The position numbers and the translations under genes are program-made. The notes below the pieces were generated by a model that worked only from the letters and a program-made list of their open reading frames with translations, was not told the DNA's origin and did no database searches. Shown piece after piece: positions 25,425 through 34,816 of a stretch of 64,000 nucleotides of DNA (its first letter is position 1; every line of letters begins with the position of its first letter). This DNA is from Bacteroidales bacterium. Lineage in GTDB: Bacteria > Bacteroidota > Bacteroidia > Bacteroidales > F082. The DNA lies in assembly GCA_030690365.1 (NCBI GenBank), contig JAUYGX010000117.1, forward strand, positions 1 to 64,000. Reading direction: 5' to 3'.

Positions 25425-26585
25425 CTACTTCTCCTTAAAATCAGGATGAACCATAGGAATTTCGATGAAAAAAGTAGTCCCGTTTTCTTCCGTGCTCTCA
25501 AAACCCACTTTACCTTTCAGGTACTTCTCACCAAAAAGTTTCATGCTATAGGTGCCTATTCCACGGCCAATGCCTTTGGTTGAAAACGAACGCTTGAAAA
25601 GCTGGAGCTGGATTTCCTGTGGCATATAAACATCGTTATGAACGGTAAACCTGATGGCATCTTCCGTAGGCGAGCAGGAAAGGGTCACCTTACCTCCGGC
25701 CTTGGATGCTTCCAGGGCATTTTTTACCATGTTACCAAGAACCCTTCTCAACAAAACAGAATCGGTGATGGCTTGGCCGGAAACAGAATTCTTATCGACT
25801 GAAAGAATTTTATCGCGAATGACTTCGTGCTGAGAATAGAGTTCTCCCAGCTCCTTAAGCACGGTGAGCGATTCGATTTGGGAAAAGGAAAGCACCAGAT
25901 CACCACTTTCTGCAACGGTTAGCATCCGTTGCGATTTTATTTCATCCACCAGAAAGTTCGCCGCCCGATTGATTATTTCAGCTGTTTCTGTCATTTCATC
26001 CATGTCGTTAATCATCGGCATAATGGATGATAACCCGGAGATGCCGCCGGCACTATTCAGAATATCATGAAAGAAAACACGTTCAAGGGTTTGTCTTCTT
26101 TTTTCGCTGCTGATGTCAGCAATGGCAAAGAAAATATATTGGTCGTTGTTTAGGTAATAGGGCGTTGCCGTAACCTGTAAATCCAAAGCTTCATTTTCGT
26201 TGGTGATAATGCGGCATTCTTTTGCAGATTGCGTACCTTGTTGTGCTTCCAAAATGGCATTTACGGCACCGCAAACGCTGCAAAATTGGGTGGTTCCGCA
26301 ACCGCCTTCCGACTGGCATGAATGCATGCAATTGATGGCTTCGCCAGGCCGTTTACCGATGAGGGTTTCACTTGCTGTGGAACCCAGCATGCCGAGAAAT
26401 GTTTTGTTGCCGTATACAATCTGCCTTTCCTTGTTCAGAATGATAACCAATGTAGAAACAGAATCAGCTACCTGAGTAAGGATGTTATCATGCTTCATCA
26501 ATCGACTTTGATTTTTTAGCTCATGAAGCGTAGCGCGTTCTGCCGGTGCATAAGCTGTTGTCTTTGGATTTAGTATATTATTCAT
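25425..26585 (-). CDS. PAS-domain sensor histidine kinase with a cysteine cluster
   Basis: 386 residues from ATG 26585 (upstream TTG rejected). No transmembrane segment, so probably cytoplasmic. A PAS domain covers about residues 38-160. It contains an insert with six cysteines: CMHSCQSEGGCGTTQFC and then SVCGAVNAI, at about residues 88-115. A phospho-acceptor helix follows, with His in FFHDILNSAGGISGL. The HATPase domain covers about 270-380 (N-box NMVKNALEAS, G-boxes STKGIGRGIGTYS and GTTFFIEIP). The Cys-rich PAS occurs in many anaerobe kinases and could bind a metal or sense redox state; that is inference. No response regulator lies next to it. Confidence 0.85.
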   Translation of the reverse strand: MNNILNPKTTAYAPAERATLHELKNQSRLMKHDNILTQVADSVSTLVIILNKERQIVYGNKTFLGMLGSTASETLIGKRPGEAINCMHSCQSEGGCGTTQFCSVCGAVNAILEAQQGTQSAKECRIITNENEALDLQVTATPYYLNNDQYIFFAIADISSEKRRQTLERVFFHDILNSAGGISGLSSIMPMINDMDEMTETAEIINRAANFLVDEIKSQRMLTVAESGDLVLSFSQIESLTVLKELGELYSQHEVIRDKILSVDKNSVSGQAITDSVLLRRVLGNMVKNALEASKAGGKVTLSCSPTEDAIRFTVHNDVYMPQEIQLQLFKRSFSTKGIGRGIGTYSMKLFGEKYLKGKVGFESTEENGTTFFIEIPMVHPDFKEK

Positions 26586-26610
26586 GAGAAAGATTGTTAT
26601 AAAGTTATAC

Positions 26611-26618
26611 CAAAGGTA
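26611..26618 (-). promoter_or_regulatory. Promoter -7 element for the PAS kinase gene
   Basis: TACCTTTG on the minus strand, 26-33 bp before ATG 26585. Confidence 0.45.
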
Positions 26619-26675
26619 CAAAATTATTGGAGCAATATAATAGCTGAAAAGTAGATGGATGGAAAGTATCGAAAT

Positions 26676-27266
26676 TTATTTTCCCACATGCAGTTTGCGT
26701 GCTTCAAAAAAACATTTCCTGCAAAGGGGTTCGTAGGCATCTGTTTCGCCCAACAGCACCAGCTTTTCATCCTGGGTAGTGCGGTGCGAATAACTGGCCA
26801 GGCTTCCACAATGCATGCATATAGCATGTACTTTGGTTACATATTCGGCTGTGGCCAACAAACTGGGAATAGGACCAAAAGGTTTGCCCTGAAAATCCAT
26901 GTCCAATCCGGCCACAATCACCCTTTTCCCCTGATCGGCCAACTGATTACAAACGCTGATGAGTTCATTGTCGAAAAACTGAGCTTCATCGATACCTACC
27001 ACTTCAAATTCGCTGGCATAAAACAATATTTGTGAAGCACTTTCCACCGGAGTGGATGAAACGGATTTAGCGTCATGCGAAACCACATTCTCTTCGTCGT
27101 AACGCGTGTCGATGGCGGGTTTAAAGATTTCCACTTTTTGTTTGGCGATGCGGGCACGATTCAGTCTGCGGATCAGTTCTTCGGTTTTACCGGAAAACAT
27201 GGAACCACAGACGACTTCAATCCAACCTGTCCTTACACTATTCTTATGGTCTTTTTCAAGAAACAT
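26676..27266 (-). CDS. tdk: Thymidine kinase, type II
   Basis: 196 residues, the normal bacterial TK1-like length. Walker A is [16 protein letters not shown] (about residues 21-36), the Walker-B-like region is [10 protein letters not shown], and the lasso and zinc-site region carries CMHCG and CRKCF cysteine pairs. It phosphorylates thymidine to dTMP in the salvage pathway. It is divergent from the hypothetical gene at 27328 across a 61-bp gap. Confidence 0.95.
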   Translation of the reverse strand: MFLEKDHKNSVRTGWIEVVCGSMFSGKTEELIRRLNRARIAKQKVEIFKPAIDTRYDEENVVSHDAKSVSSTPVESASQILFYASEFEVVGIDEAQFFDNELISVCNQLADQGKRVIVAGLDMDFQGKPFGPIPSLLATAEYVTKVHAICMHCGSLASYSHRTTQDEKLVLLGETDAYEPLCRKCFFEARKLHVGK

Positions 27267-27289
27267 CGGTCTGTTTTAGATATTCTTTC

Positions 27290-27297
27290 TACTTTTG
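27290..27297 (+). promoter_or_regulatory. Promoter -7 element for the 27.3-kb gene
   Basis: TACTTTTG, 30 bp upstream of ATG 27328. It overlaps an in-frame TTG at 27295, which therefore is unlikely to be a start codon. Confidence 0.5.
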
Positions 27298-27327
27298 GAG
27301 GTAACAAATGTAAGGAACTTTTCACCA

Positions 27328-28191
27328 ATGGATAAAGAAAAATTGCTCCTCCGCTTAAGCTTAGAGATCGACCTGTTTAAGGCGCATGTAAACAGGTTAA
27401 AACCAACAGGATATGTGATACATCCGCTGGATGTTGAACTGCTTCGTAAAAAGGCCACCGAAGTTTACGATCTGGTGGTTCAAATGGATTTGAATCCTGT
27501 TCAAATCGCTGATAAACAGGATATAAAACCTCCTGTTGTGATTGAAAAAGTGGCTGAAATTAATCCTTCTCCGGAACCGGTCGAACCGGTGAAAAAGGAG
27601 GTGATTTCAACGCCTGTTCAACAGGAAGAGGAAGCTATTGGTATAAAAAATCACCAACCAGAAGTGGTTTTCGCCGAGAAAGTGGTTGAACCGCCCAAAC
27701 AAATGGTAGAGGAAGTGGCGGTTACTCCAACAAAAGTTGAAGTGGTAATTGAGGAAAAAGCCACCGTGCCAGTCGTTGAAAAAGCACCTGAGGAAGTAAA
27801 ACCCGCTCCCGAACCGGAACGCCAGCCGAAAATCGCTCCAACAAGGACCGAACCCATGAAAACGACGCTTGATTTATTTTCATCGACAGAAAGCTCACTG
27901 GCCGACAGACTCACTCACCAGGGTGAAGATAAAAGCCTTGCCGGGAAAATGCAGCAGGAACGCCTGCTAAATATACGTTCGGCCATAGGCATTAACGAAA
28001 AATTCCTTTTTGTAAATGAGCTTTTTAAAGGTGATTTATCACGGTATAACCGGGTCATTGACGAACTTAACTCCATGAAAACCAAGGAGGGAGCTGATAC
28101 TTATCTGCTCGAACTCCGAATTGAAGGTCAATGGCCGGAAAGCTTAGAAGCTTTTCAAAAGCTGAAGGAAATAGTTGACAGGAAATTTTAA
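27328..28191 (+). CDS. Conserved Bacteroidota hypothetical protein with disordered Pro/Glu/Val linker
   Basis: 287 residues from ATG 27328. Three parts are visible. An N-terminal helical domain covers about 1-60 (MDKEKLLLRLSLEIDLFKAH; HPLDVELLRKKATEVYDLVV). A long low-complexity linker rich in Pro, Glu, Val and Lys spans about 60-185. A compact C-terminal domain covers about 190-287 (LFSSTESSLADRL, AIGINEKFLFVNELFKGD, YNRVIDELN). There is no signal peptide or membrane segment, so it is cytoplasmic. Proteins of this shape are found beside tdk and rsmI in Bacteroidota; I know of no assigned function. Confidence 0.75.
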   Translation: MDKEKLLLRLSLEIDLFKAHVNRLKPTGYVIHPLDVELLRKKATEVYDLVVQMDLNPVQIADKQDIKPPVVIEKVAEINPSPEPVEPVKKEVISTPVQQEEEAIGIKNHQPEVVFAEKVVEPPKQMVEEVAVTPTKVEVVIEEKATVPVVEKAPEEVKPAPEPERQPKIAPTRTEPMKTTLDLFSSTESSLADRLTHQGEDKSLAGKMQQERLLNIRSAIGINEKFLFVNELFKGDLSRYNRVIDELNSMKTKEGADTYLLELRIEGQWPESLEAFQKLKEIVDRKF

Positions 28192-28267
28192 TGATTGTCT
28201 GATGAAATCCGGCTACAGCTTATTGTGGACTAATTTGGTGGCTGATAAACCTGTTTAAACTACAACC

Positions 28268-28948
28268 ATGGACACAGCTAAACTCTATTTGGTACCTACC
28301 CCCATCGGCAACCTGGAAGACATGACTTTTCGTGCTGTCAGCATTCTGAAATCGGTTCAGGTGATTTTGGCCGAGGATACGCGTACCAGCGGCAGGCTGT
28401 TGAAACATTATAACATCGAAACCCGCATGCAGCCTTATCATCAGTTTAACGAGCACAAAGTAGTGTCAGGTTTGGTCAGTCGTATTGCCGAAGGCGAATC
28501 GATGGCGTTGATTACCGATGCCGGCACACCGGGGATTTCCGATCCCGGATTTTTATTGGTTCGGGCTTGTGTGGAGCAGGGTGTGGAAGTGGAAACGCTT
28601 CCGGGGGCAACTGCTTTTGTTCCGGCACTGGTTAATTCGGGACTGCCTTGCGACAAATTCTATTTTGAAGGATTTTTGCCCCATAAAAAGGGTCGCCAAA
28701 CCAGGTTAAAAATCCTGGCTGAGATGACTGTATCCATTGTGTTGTACGAATCGCCTCACAGACTTGAAAAAACGCTGGCACAATTGGTTGAATTCTTTGG
28801 TGCCGACCGCCAGGTAAGCGTCTCACGCGAGCTGACCAAGTTATTTGAAGAAACCCGTCGTGGCACTGCCGAAGCATTGCTGACCCATTTTACCGAAGTC
28901 CCTGCCAAGGGCGAAATTGTGATGGTGATTGAGGGGAAGAAGGAGTAA
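28268..28948 (+). CDS. rsmI: 16S rRNA (cytidine-1402-2'-O)-methyltransferase
   Basis: 226 residues, slightly shorter than E. coli RsmI (286) as is typical for the phylum. The tetrapyrrole-methylase-fold SAM enzyme is marked by YLVPTPIGNLEDMTFRA at the N-terminus, LAEDTRTSGRLLKHY, ALITDAGTPGISDPGF, LPGATAFVPALVNSG, and VVLYESPHRL-like (SIVLYESPHRLEKTL). It methylates the 2'-OH of C1402 in the ribosomal P site. It lies 76 bp after the hypothetical gene. Confidence 0.95.
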   Translation: MDTAKLYLVPTPIGNLEDMTFRAVSILKSVQVILAEDTRTSGRLLKHYNIETRMQPYHQFNEHKVVSGLVSRIAEGESMALITDAGTPGISDPGFLLVRACVEQGVEVETLPGATAFVPALVNSGLPCDKFYFEGFLPHKKGRQTRLKILAEMTVSIVLYESPHRLEKTLAQLVEFFGADRQVSVSRELTKLFEETRRGTAEALLTHFTEVPAKGEIVMVIEGKKE

Positions 28949-28960
28949 ATATTTTTTACA

Positions 28961-29164
28961 TCAGTCCGGAAAAAAAGTATTCTTCCCATGATAAATCCCT
29001 TTGTTAGCCCGGCAATCATTCCCCCTGTTTACAGCCAGGGGTGGGAAGATTGAGCCTTGTTCTTCCATAACCCAACTTCGGACTTCTTCCATAATTTCGA
29101 ACAAACCGAATTCCCAGGCGGTGTCTTTTATAGAATTCTCATAAAGCCTCACCATGTTTTTCAT
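28961..29164 (-). CDS. Short hypothetical ORF, possibly spurious
   Basis: 67 residues, starting after an AAAGAG sequence that could serve as a ribosome site. The protein opens MKNMVRLYENSIKDTAWEFG with mixed helix, and nothing in it is recognised. It fills the convergent/divergent gap between rsmI and the kinase gene. It may be a small real gene, a decayed gene end, or chance. Confidence 0.25.
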   Translation of the reverse strand: MKNMVRLYENSIKDTAWEFGLFEIMEEVRSWVMEEQGSIFPPLAVNRGNDCRANKGIYHGKNTFFPD

Positions 29165-29251
29165 TTTCTCTTTATTGGTTAGATGGACATCTTCATTTTA
29201 ATTCCTGTTGATGTTTTCATTAGCTTTGCCTGAAAAGCCAATGCGACCATC

Positions 29252-31024
29252 ATGAGGATAACCGTCACCAAAAAACTCATTATTAATTTTTTTGTATTGA
29301 GCTTGTTGCCTCTTTTGGCCATCGACACCATCTTTTATGCAAAAGCCAAAAAAGCCTTGATTGGACGTACTTTTGAACAACTCACCTTCGTACGGGTTGA
29401 GAAAACGGCACGGGTAACTGCTTTTATGGATCAACGCGTTCATGACCTGATCAATATTTCTGAAAATAAAGGATCTATTAATCAGGTAAACAGCCTGTAC
29501 GATCCACCTGAAAGCGAACTGGCAAAAAGCAGGGAGGCGAACCTGTTTACAGATTTCTTATCCGCCTATCTGCGCGCGGCTGATTGCTACTCGTCTGTCC
29601 TTTTCTATCTTCCTGATAAGGCTCCGTTTAGTATCCTGATCGATTCCGCTCATCCGACAGATTACCCGCAGGCCTGGTTGCAAAAGCAATTTGGCAGGAT
29701 AACCTCCAATTCCCAGTATTTTATTCAGGAATATTCAGCGGCCAACGCTGATTCTGCCATTCAGGTATTGTTGATTAAAGGGGTGTATTGGGCAGAGGAG
29801 AAAATTGGCATGGTGATGTTAACAGTTCCTATCAGTAATTTTAGCCGCATCATGTTCGAGGACAATCCCTTGAACGGACTGGGAAAAACAGGAGAATCCT
29901 ATATTGTGGGATCAGATTTTCTGATGCGGAGTACCTCCCGGTTTGCCCATGATGCGGTGATGCAGATTCAGGTACAAACCACCGGGGTAATGCTTGCGCT
30001 GGAAGATTCTGCGGGTAGCGGAATGTACAAGGATTACAGGGGCATGCGGGTGCTGGGCTCGTATGGAAGGATCAACCTGTCGGGGTTAAACTGGGCGATC
30101 CTGGCCGAGATTGATGCCAACGAAGCCATGATTCCGATTTTTGTCCTTCGAAACAGCATCATCTACCTGTCGATTATCATTGCCATGCTGTTGCTGGGCA
30201 TCGTTATTTTTAATGCCACCTGGATTATGCTGCCCATTAAAAAGCTGAAAGCGGCTACCGACGTGATTTCGAAGGGGAAATACGGGGATAAAATTCAACT
30301 GGAACAGCAGGATGAAATTGGTGATCTGGTGGAGGCTTTTAACCTGATGTCGCAAACCCTGCAGGAACAATCGGAACGCCTTGAGCACGAAAAAATCATG
30401 CGCACCACTTCCATGATCGATGCGCAGGAGGCAGAACGACAGCATCTTTCGCGCGAACTGCACGATGGACTCGGACAACTGGTACTGGCCATCCGCATGA
30501 AACTCAACCAACTCACCGATGACAACACGGATAAAAACAACCTCCTGATAGCAGAAACCCACGATTTGATCCGCGTTACCGTGAGCGAGATCAGGAATAT
30601 TTCGAATAACCTCATGCCTTCGGTATTGCATGAATTTGGTCTGGTGGCTGCACTGGGCAAACTGGCCAGGGAAATCACGGCCAATGGCCAGCTGGTAGTT
30701 GATTTTCAGAGCAATTTTCAGGAAAAAGAATTCATCATCAACAGGATTCAGATTTATCTTTATCGCATCGTGCAGGAGGCACTCAACAACGTAATTAAGC
30801 ATGGCGATGCCACTGAGGTAGTCATCAGGTTAAACAAATCTTCGGATGGACTGATGTTAACAATTAAGGACAACGGTAAGGGTTTTCGGATTGAAAAAAA
30901 GAGCTATTTTTCGGGCAATGGAATTACCAATATGAAGGAACGTGCCAACCTGCTGGGCGGGCATTTTCAATTGAATTCAAAGGTGAACCGTGGAACAGAA
31001 ATTATTGTCGACATTCCCATCTAA
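29252..31024 (+). CDS. Membrane sensor histidine kinase, NarL-pathway type (HisKA_3)
   Basis: 590 residues. Transmembrane helix 1 is at about residues 9-28 and helix 2 at about 303-325, enclosing an extracytoplasmic sensor of about 270 residues that looks like a dCache-type domain. HAMP follows (about 325-380; LPIKKLKAATDVISKGKYGD). The HisKA_3 phospho-acceptor lies in ERQHLSRELHDGLGQLVLAI at about residue 400. A HATPase domain closes the protein (HGDATEVVIRLN, DNGKGF, GNGITNMKERANLLGG). It is separated from its response-regulator gene by 14 bp. The signal is unknown. Confidence 0.9.
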   Translation: MRITVTKKLIINFFVLSLLPLLAIDTIFYAKAKKALIGRTFEQLTFVRVEKTARVTAFMDQRVHDLINISENKGSINQVNSLYDPPESELAKSREANLFTDFLSAYLRAADCYSSVLFYLPDKAPFSILIDSAHPTDYPQAWLQKQFGRITSNSQYFIQEYSAANADSAIQVLLIKGVYWAEEKIGMVMLTVPISNFSRIMFEDNPLNGLGKTGESYIVGSDFLMRSTSRFAHDAVMQIQVQTTGVMLALEDSAGSGMYKDYRGMRVLGSYGRINLSGLNWAILAEIDANEAMIPIFVLRNSIIYLSIIIAMLLLGIVIFNATWIMLPIKKLKAATDVISKGKYGDKIQLEQQDEIGDLVEAFNLMSQTLQEQSERLEHEKIMRTTSMIDAQEAERQHLSRELHDGLGQLVLAIRMKLNQLTDDNTDKNNLLIAETHDLIRVTVSEIRNISNNLMPSVLHEFGLVAALGKLAREITANGQLVVDFQSNFQEKEFIINRIQIYLYRIVQEALNNVIKHGDATEVVIRLNKSSDGLMLTIKDNGKGFRIEKKSYFSGNGITNMKERANLLGGHFQLNSKVNRGTEIIVDIPI

Positions 31025-31038
31025 AATGAATAGGTAAC

Positions 31039-31704
31039 ATGGTGGATCAAAGAAAAATAAGGGTCATTCTGGCCGACGATCATCAGTTGTTTCGCGATGG
31101 CGTTGTTTCCTTGTTGTCGGATGCCGGTCAGGTGGAAGTGGTGGCAGCGGTTTCTTCGGGAAATGAACTTCTCGAAAGCCTGGAATCCGTGCAGGTGGAT
31201 GTGGCCCTCGTAGATGTAGCTTTGGGCGAAATGAGCGGTATCGAAGCCACCCGGCTGATCGGTGAAATGTTTCCTGATGTCAGGGTGCTGATACTTTCGA
31301 TGCACAACAGTGAGGAGTTTGTTCAAAAGGCCATTCAGGCCGGTGCCCGGGGTTATCTGCCCAAGGATACCGACAAGGAGGTGCTGTTAAAAGCGATTAG
31401 TGATATTTATCTGGGTCACATGTATTTTGATCCCCACATAGCCGGAATGCTGGTCAACAGCCTGATTAAAACCAATGAAAACAAAAAAGCTGCCGAATCG
31501 AAAATGGATTTGCTTACTTCGCGTGAACTGGAGGTAGTGCAGTTGGTGGCCGAAGGGTACATCAACAAAGAAATTGCCGACAAGTTGCACATCAGCGTTC
31601 GCACCGTAGATTCGCACAAAAACAACATTATCAACAAGCTAAAACTTAAAACCTCGGTGGATATTGTAAAATTCGCCATTAAAAACGGGTTGATTAAGTT
31701 GTAA
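31039..31704 (+). CDS. LuxR/NarL-type response regulator
   Basis: 221 residues. The receiver domain covers 1-125 with acidic residues DD at 13-14, phospho-acceptor Asp59 (VDVALVDVALGEMSG), Ser/Thr in ILSMHNSEE and Lys in GYLPKDTDKE. A LuxR-type HTH follows at about 155-215 (LTSRELEVVQLVAEGYINK, EIADKLHISVRTVDSHKNNI). It pairs with the kinase 14 bp upstream. The target genes are unknown. Downstream to 31800 only an AT-rich region with weak inverted repeats is seen. Confidence 0.93.
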   Translation: MVDQRKIRVILADDHQLFRDGVVSLLSDAGQVEVVAAVSSGNELLESLESVQVDVALVDVALGEMSGIEATRLIGEMFPDVRVLILSMHNSEEFVQKAIQAGARGYLPKDTDKEVLLKAISDIYLGHMYFDPHIAGMLVNSLIKTNENKKAAESKMDLLTSRELEVVQLVAEGYINKEIADKLHISVRTVDSHKNNIINKLKLKTSVDIVKFAIKNGLIKL

Positions 31705-31800
31705 GTTATAAGTGCCTAAAGTACTTAAAGTTAAAAGTTGGAAAATAGTTTAATTTCACTTTAAACTTAAGCTCACTTTTAACTAAAGGCATTTCCCCCC

Positions 31801-33270
31801 TTATTGTTTCACCCATTTCCCACTGTCAAGGGTTTTATTCTTCAAATCTGTTAATCTGTAAAAATACATACCTGGCTTAAGCATTTGCGTGTCAATGGTA
31901 TTGTTGTCGGAATCTACCAGCTGTTTTATAATCATTTGTCCGTTTAGGTTAAAGAGTGTAACCAGCCACTCTTTTTGGTAGGTTTTAACCTGTAAGCTGT
32001 TGGTTCCGGGATTTGGATAAATTGCTGAGGGGTTGTTGTTTACTTCAATTTCCCGTGTCCAAACAATCAGGCCGTCGCTGTTTACCTTTGCTATGTAAAC
32101 ATCCCTTTCACCGTTTTGTGTTTCATCATCATACCTGTTGCCAACCATCAGGCAACCGCCATCGCTGGTAGCCAGTATGCTGTATAGCTGATAATACGCG
32201 TCGCCACCGTACCAGTATTCCCATATTGGCGTAATGTCAGGATTAATTTTTATCAGGTGAAACCATGAATCCATTGAACTATAAAAAGGATTATTGTAAT
32301 CAAAATTTGAAGTTCCTCCGATATAAATGTTATCACCGTTTTTACTCACGCCATTGTATACCGCTGGGTGGTCACGCATATTATCATTAATTTTAAAGTA
32401 ATTATAGTCAATTAGTTCGGTCTGGTCATTGATCGAAATAACATTTAATGCATATAATTCAGATTCATAAGGGCTTCCATTTCCACATAATAAAATTGAA
32501 GAGTCTGTCAGATATATCGGAGAATAATTATCAAATATGCCCAATGGTATAGGTTGAATATTTATACTGTCTAAATTTCTGTTTAGAATTACCTTATCAC
32601 CGACTGAAGAATTGTCGAAACGGCTTACAAATGCGTAATATGCAGTGTTATCTGGATTTTCAATGATATCAAATGCGAGCCTATGAACTTGAGCTTCAGA
32701 CATGAAATTTGAAGAAATAGAATCTCCATTTAAACTGATTTTATAAAATGCCGGGTCAATGTGATATTCTTGCTGGTTATCTATCCTGCCGGTGTATCCC
32801 GCTAATACTAAATTATTGTCAGAATCAATGATTGAATTCATATAGGAGAACCATTTACCTGTTGGTACATTAAACAATTTTTCATCTACGATTTCGAGGG
32901 TTGAGTTTAATTTTATATACCATAATTTTGAAATGTTTGGATAATTTATCCATTTTGAACCCAGAACGTAAATATTATTATTGTAATAATGAATGTTAAA
33001 AAATTGACATGAACTGGTGTCCGTTTCCTGAATTAAACCATTATGCATCAAGTTTCCTAAACTGTCAATTTTTATCAGGTAACCACTTGAATAGTTGTTT
33101 TCAATCTGATGAACGCGTCCAACTAGCAAATAATTACCCTCACCATCTTCGACAACATCATTTATTATCTGATCCTCTGGATTAGATATTAGCTTTTCAA
33201 AAGTTTGCTGTGCAAACGATAAATTTACACAGAAGATTAATAAAATTATGTTAATAGTTTTTATTGTCAT
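31801..33270 (-). CDS. Secreted beta-propeller-like protein with T9SS type A sorting domain
   Basis: 489 residues. Signal peptide of about 20 residues (IILLIFCVNLSFA). The body has repeats of the kind DGEGNYLLVGRV / DSDNNLVLAGYT / SKNGDNIYIGGTS / TSDGGCLMVGNRYDDET, suggesting a propeller of the SBBP or delta-60 type. The C-terminal 80 residues are a type IX sorting domain (AIYPNPGTNSLQVKTYQKEW, LFNLNGQMI, KPGMYFYRL). It is exported across the outer membrane and cell-surface attached or released. It follows a broken lipoprotein gene by 62 bp. Confidence 0.9.
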   Translation of the reverse strand: MTIKTINIILLIFCVNLSFAQQTFEKLISNPEDQIINDVVEDGEGNYLLVGRVHQIENNYSSGYLIKIDSLGNLMHNGLIQETDTSSCQFFNIHYYNNNIYVLGSKWINYPNISKLWYIKLNSTLEIVDEKLFNVPTGKWFSYMNSIIDSDNNLVLAGYTGRIDNQQEYHIDPAFYKISLNGDSISSNFMSEAQVHRLAFDIIENPDNTAYYAFVSRFDNSSVGDKVILNRNLDSINIQPIPLGIFDNYSPIYLTDSSILLCGNGSPYESELYALNVISINDQTELIDYNYFKINDNMRDHPAVYNGVSKNGDNIYIGGTSNFDYNNPFYSSMDSWFHLIKINPDITPIWEYWYGGDAYYQLYSILATSDGGCLMVGNRYDDETQNGERDVYIAKVNSDGLIVWTREIEVNNNPSAIYPNPGTNSLQVKTYQKEWLVTLFNLNGQMIIKQLVDSDNNTIDTQMLKPGMYFYRLTDLKNKTLDSGKWVKQ

Positions 33271-33332
33271 TTTAGAAGAAGTTAAACATGTGAGGCATTT
33301 TGTTGCCCCACATATTGTGAATAAACTAAAAA

Positions 33333-34331
33333 TTAAAACTCGACGTGAATACCACCATCAGCGTGCCAAATTGCAAATTTAAATCTGGCAAGATGATCCA
33401 TATACCAACAATCATGATTATCATATCCACATGATGCGAACATCGTTGCGTCATATAATGTATAATGAATCAAACTTTTTCCGATTGGCTTTTCTTGAAC
33501 CCCAATATATATAAGGTTGCTTTTATACTGATTTATCTCAGATGGAGATAGACACTGATGATTTAACACATACTCCTGGAAATCAGAAAACAATAATGTA
33601 TTTCCGTTTGCATCGTAGTAATTCCCTGGATAAACATCTCTGTACTCAATATCAGTATAATACGCATTACTCCCTGTGGGAACAGCAATTGTGTAGTTTG
33701 CCAGTTGCGCAATTTTGTTAGCAGCATCCCAACCAACACCATAACCTGAACCGTCACAGGTTCCGAGTTCCCAACCCCAATACCAGGAATGGTCATTGAG
33801 AAAACCTGTTGTCTCATCTGTGCCAAAACCTGAAGTTACTTCGAGTGTAGCTGTCGTAGCATCGGTTTCTTTTAATGAAATATCAGCAACAATAAGTTGT
33901 TTTTCGTTTGCAGTAATCGAGGCATTGTGTGCCGACAAACTATCAATAACTTTGTCGTAGGCATCTTGTACATCTGACAAAAGGATTTGTCCATTGGTGA
34001 GAGGCACTTCAATAAACGAAGAATCTTCAACATATCCTTCCAGTTCAGCACTGGCATTTCCATAGGTATAATTTGAAGTAGCCTCAATATACCAAATTGC
34101 ACTATCAATTTCCATCGGATCACTACTCGATTTAAGGTTAGGATTCTAACGAGCAAGGTCTATTCTATCCTTAAACGCTAAAATCCGTTGTTTTATTTGT
34201 GCATCTTTAATGGATTGCTCCGTCTGGTTGATTGTTTTATCATTCTTGATTTGTTCTTTTTGACAAGAATGAAATAGGAAACTTGTTGCAGATATTACAA
34301 GTAGTCCTAATATGATTATATATTTTTTCAT
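33333..34331 (-). pseudogene. Lipoprotein gene interrupted by one in-frame TAG
   Basis: The first part (34331-34146) encodes a lipoprotein signal (SFLFHSCQKEQ, Cys23) and ends at TAG (34148-34146). The same frame continues without a break from NPNLKSSSDPMEIDSAIWYI to 33333, giving a combined 332-codon protein. The downstream part carries AIWYIEATSNYTYGNAS, a segment typical of uncharacterised Bacteroidota lipoproteins, and a C-terminal half with HDCWYMDHLARFKFAIWHAD. Read-through of a single CAG/GAG/AAG-to-TAG change would restore the gene, so this is either a recent nonsense mutation or a base-call error. Confidence 0.7.
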
Positions 34332-34816
34332 GTTTTATTTTTTATTGGTAACAGGCTTTTGTCTGTGAGCCTTTTTTGTTTTGTGCATTGTTCAGGTTGG
34401 TTGCGTTATGGCCATTACCGGTTCTGAGGCATGCAAACTACCGGTATGGCTATCTGGGCTAAAGTTGTTTTTGCCCAGCAAAAAAATGTGCTTATTTTTT
34501 CTAATGTTTGCAAAAACTTTATCAGCCTCCTCTCGAAAAGGATTGCTAAGGTGAGGGTCTGTTTGTACATTGGCCAGGTAAAACAAGATGAAAACAAGGT
34601 TCGGAGGTAATGTTAGAGTATTGTAATGCGGGGGGGGTAAATGATTGATATACAAATATATACCATGATTGCAACATCTGAAGGCAGCGAAAAAACAGGT
34701 AATATGTTTGCTTTAGTAGTCAATTTGCAGGTTTGTTAAAAAGCAAATGTACCATTTATTTGAAATAATAGGATGATATCCATATTAAATTTGCATGAAG
34801 CTAGGATGAAACGGTT

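Noticed and set aside
25247-25501. Frames reading RQVNRQVNRQVN and RHGGMEAWRHGG across the tandem repeats
   Set aside because: Low-complexity translations of the 8- and 12-mer repeats.
34146-34148. TAG in the lipoprotein gene as a pyrrolysine or recoding site
   Set aside because: No recoding signal is visible, Bacteroidota rarely encode pyrrolysine, and a point mutation or base error is simpler.
34392-34655. 87-codon minus-strand frame in the repeat-rich gap
   Set aside because: No recognised features, poor start context and a poly-G tract; likely chance.
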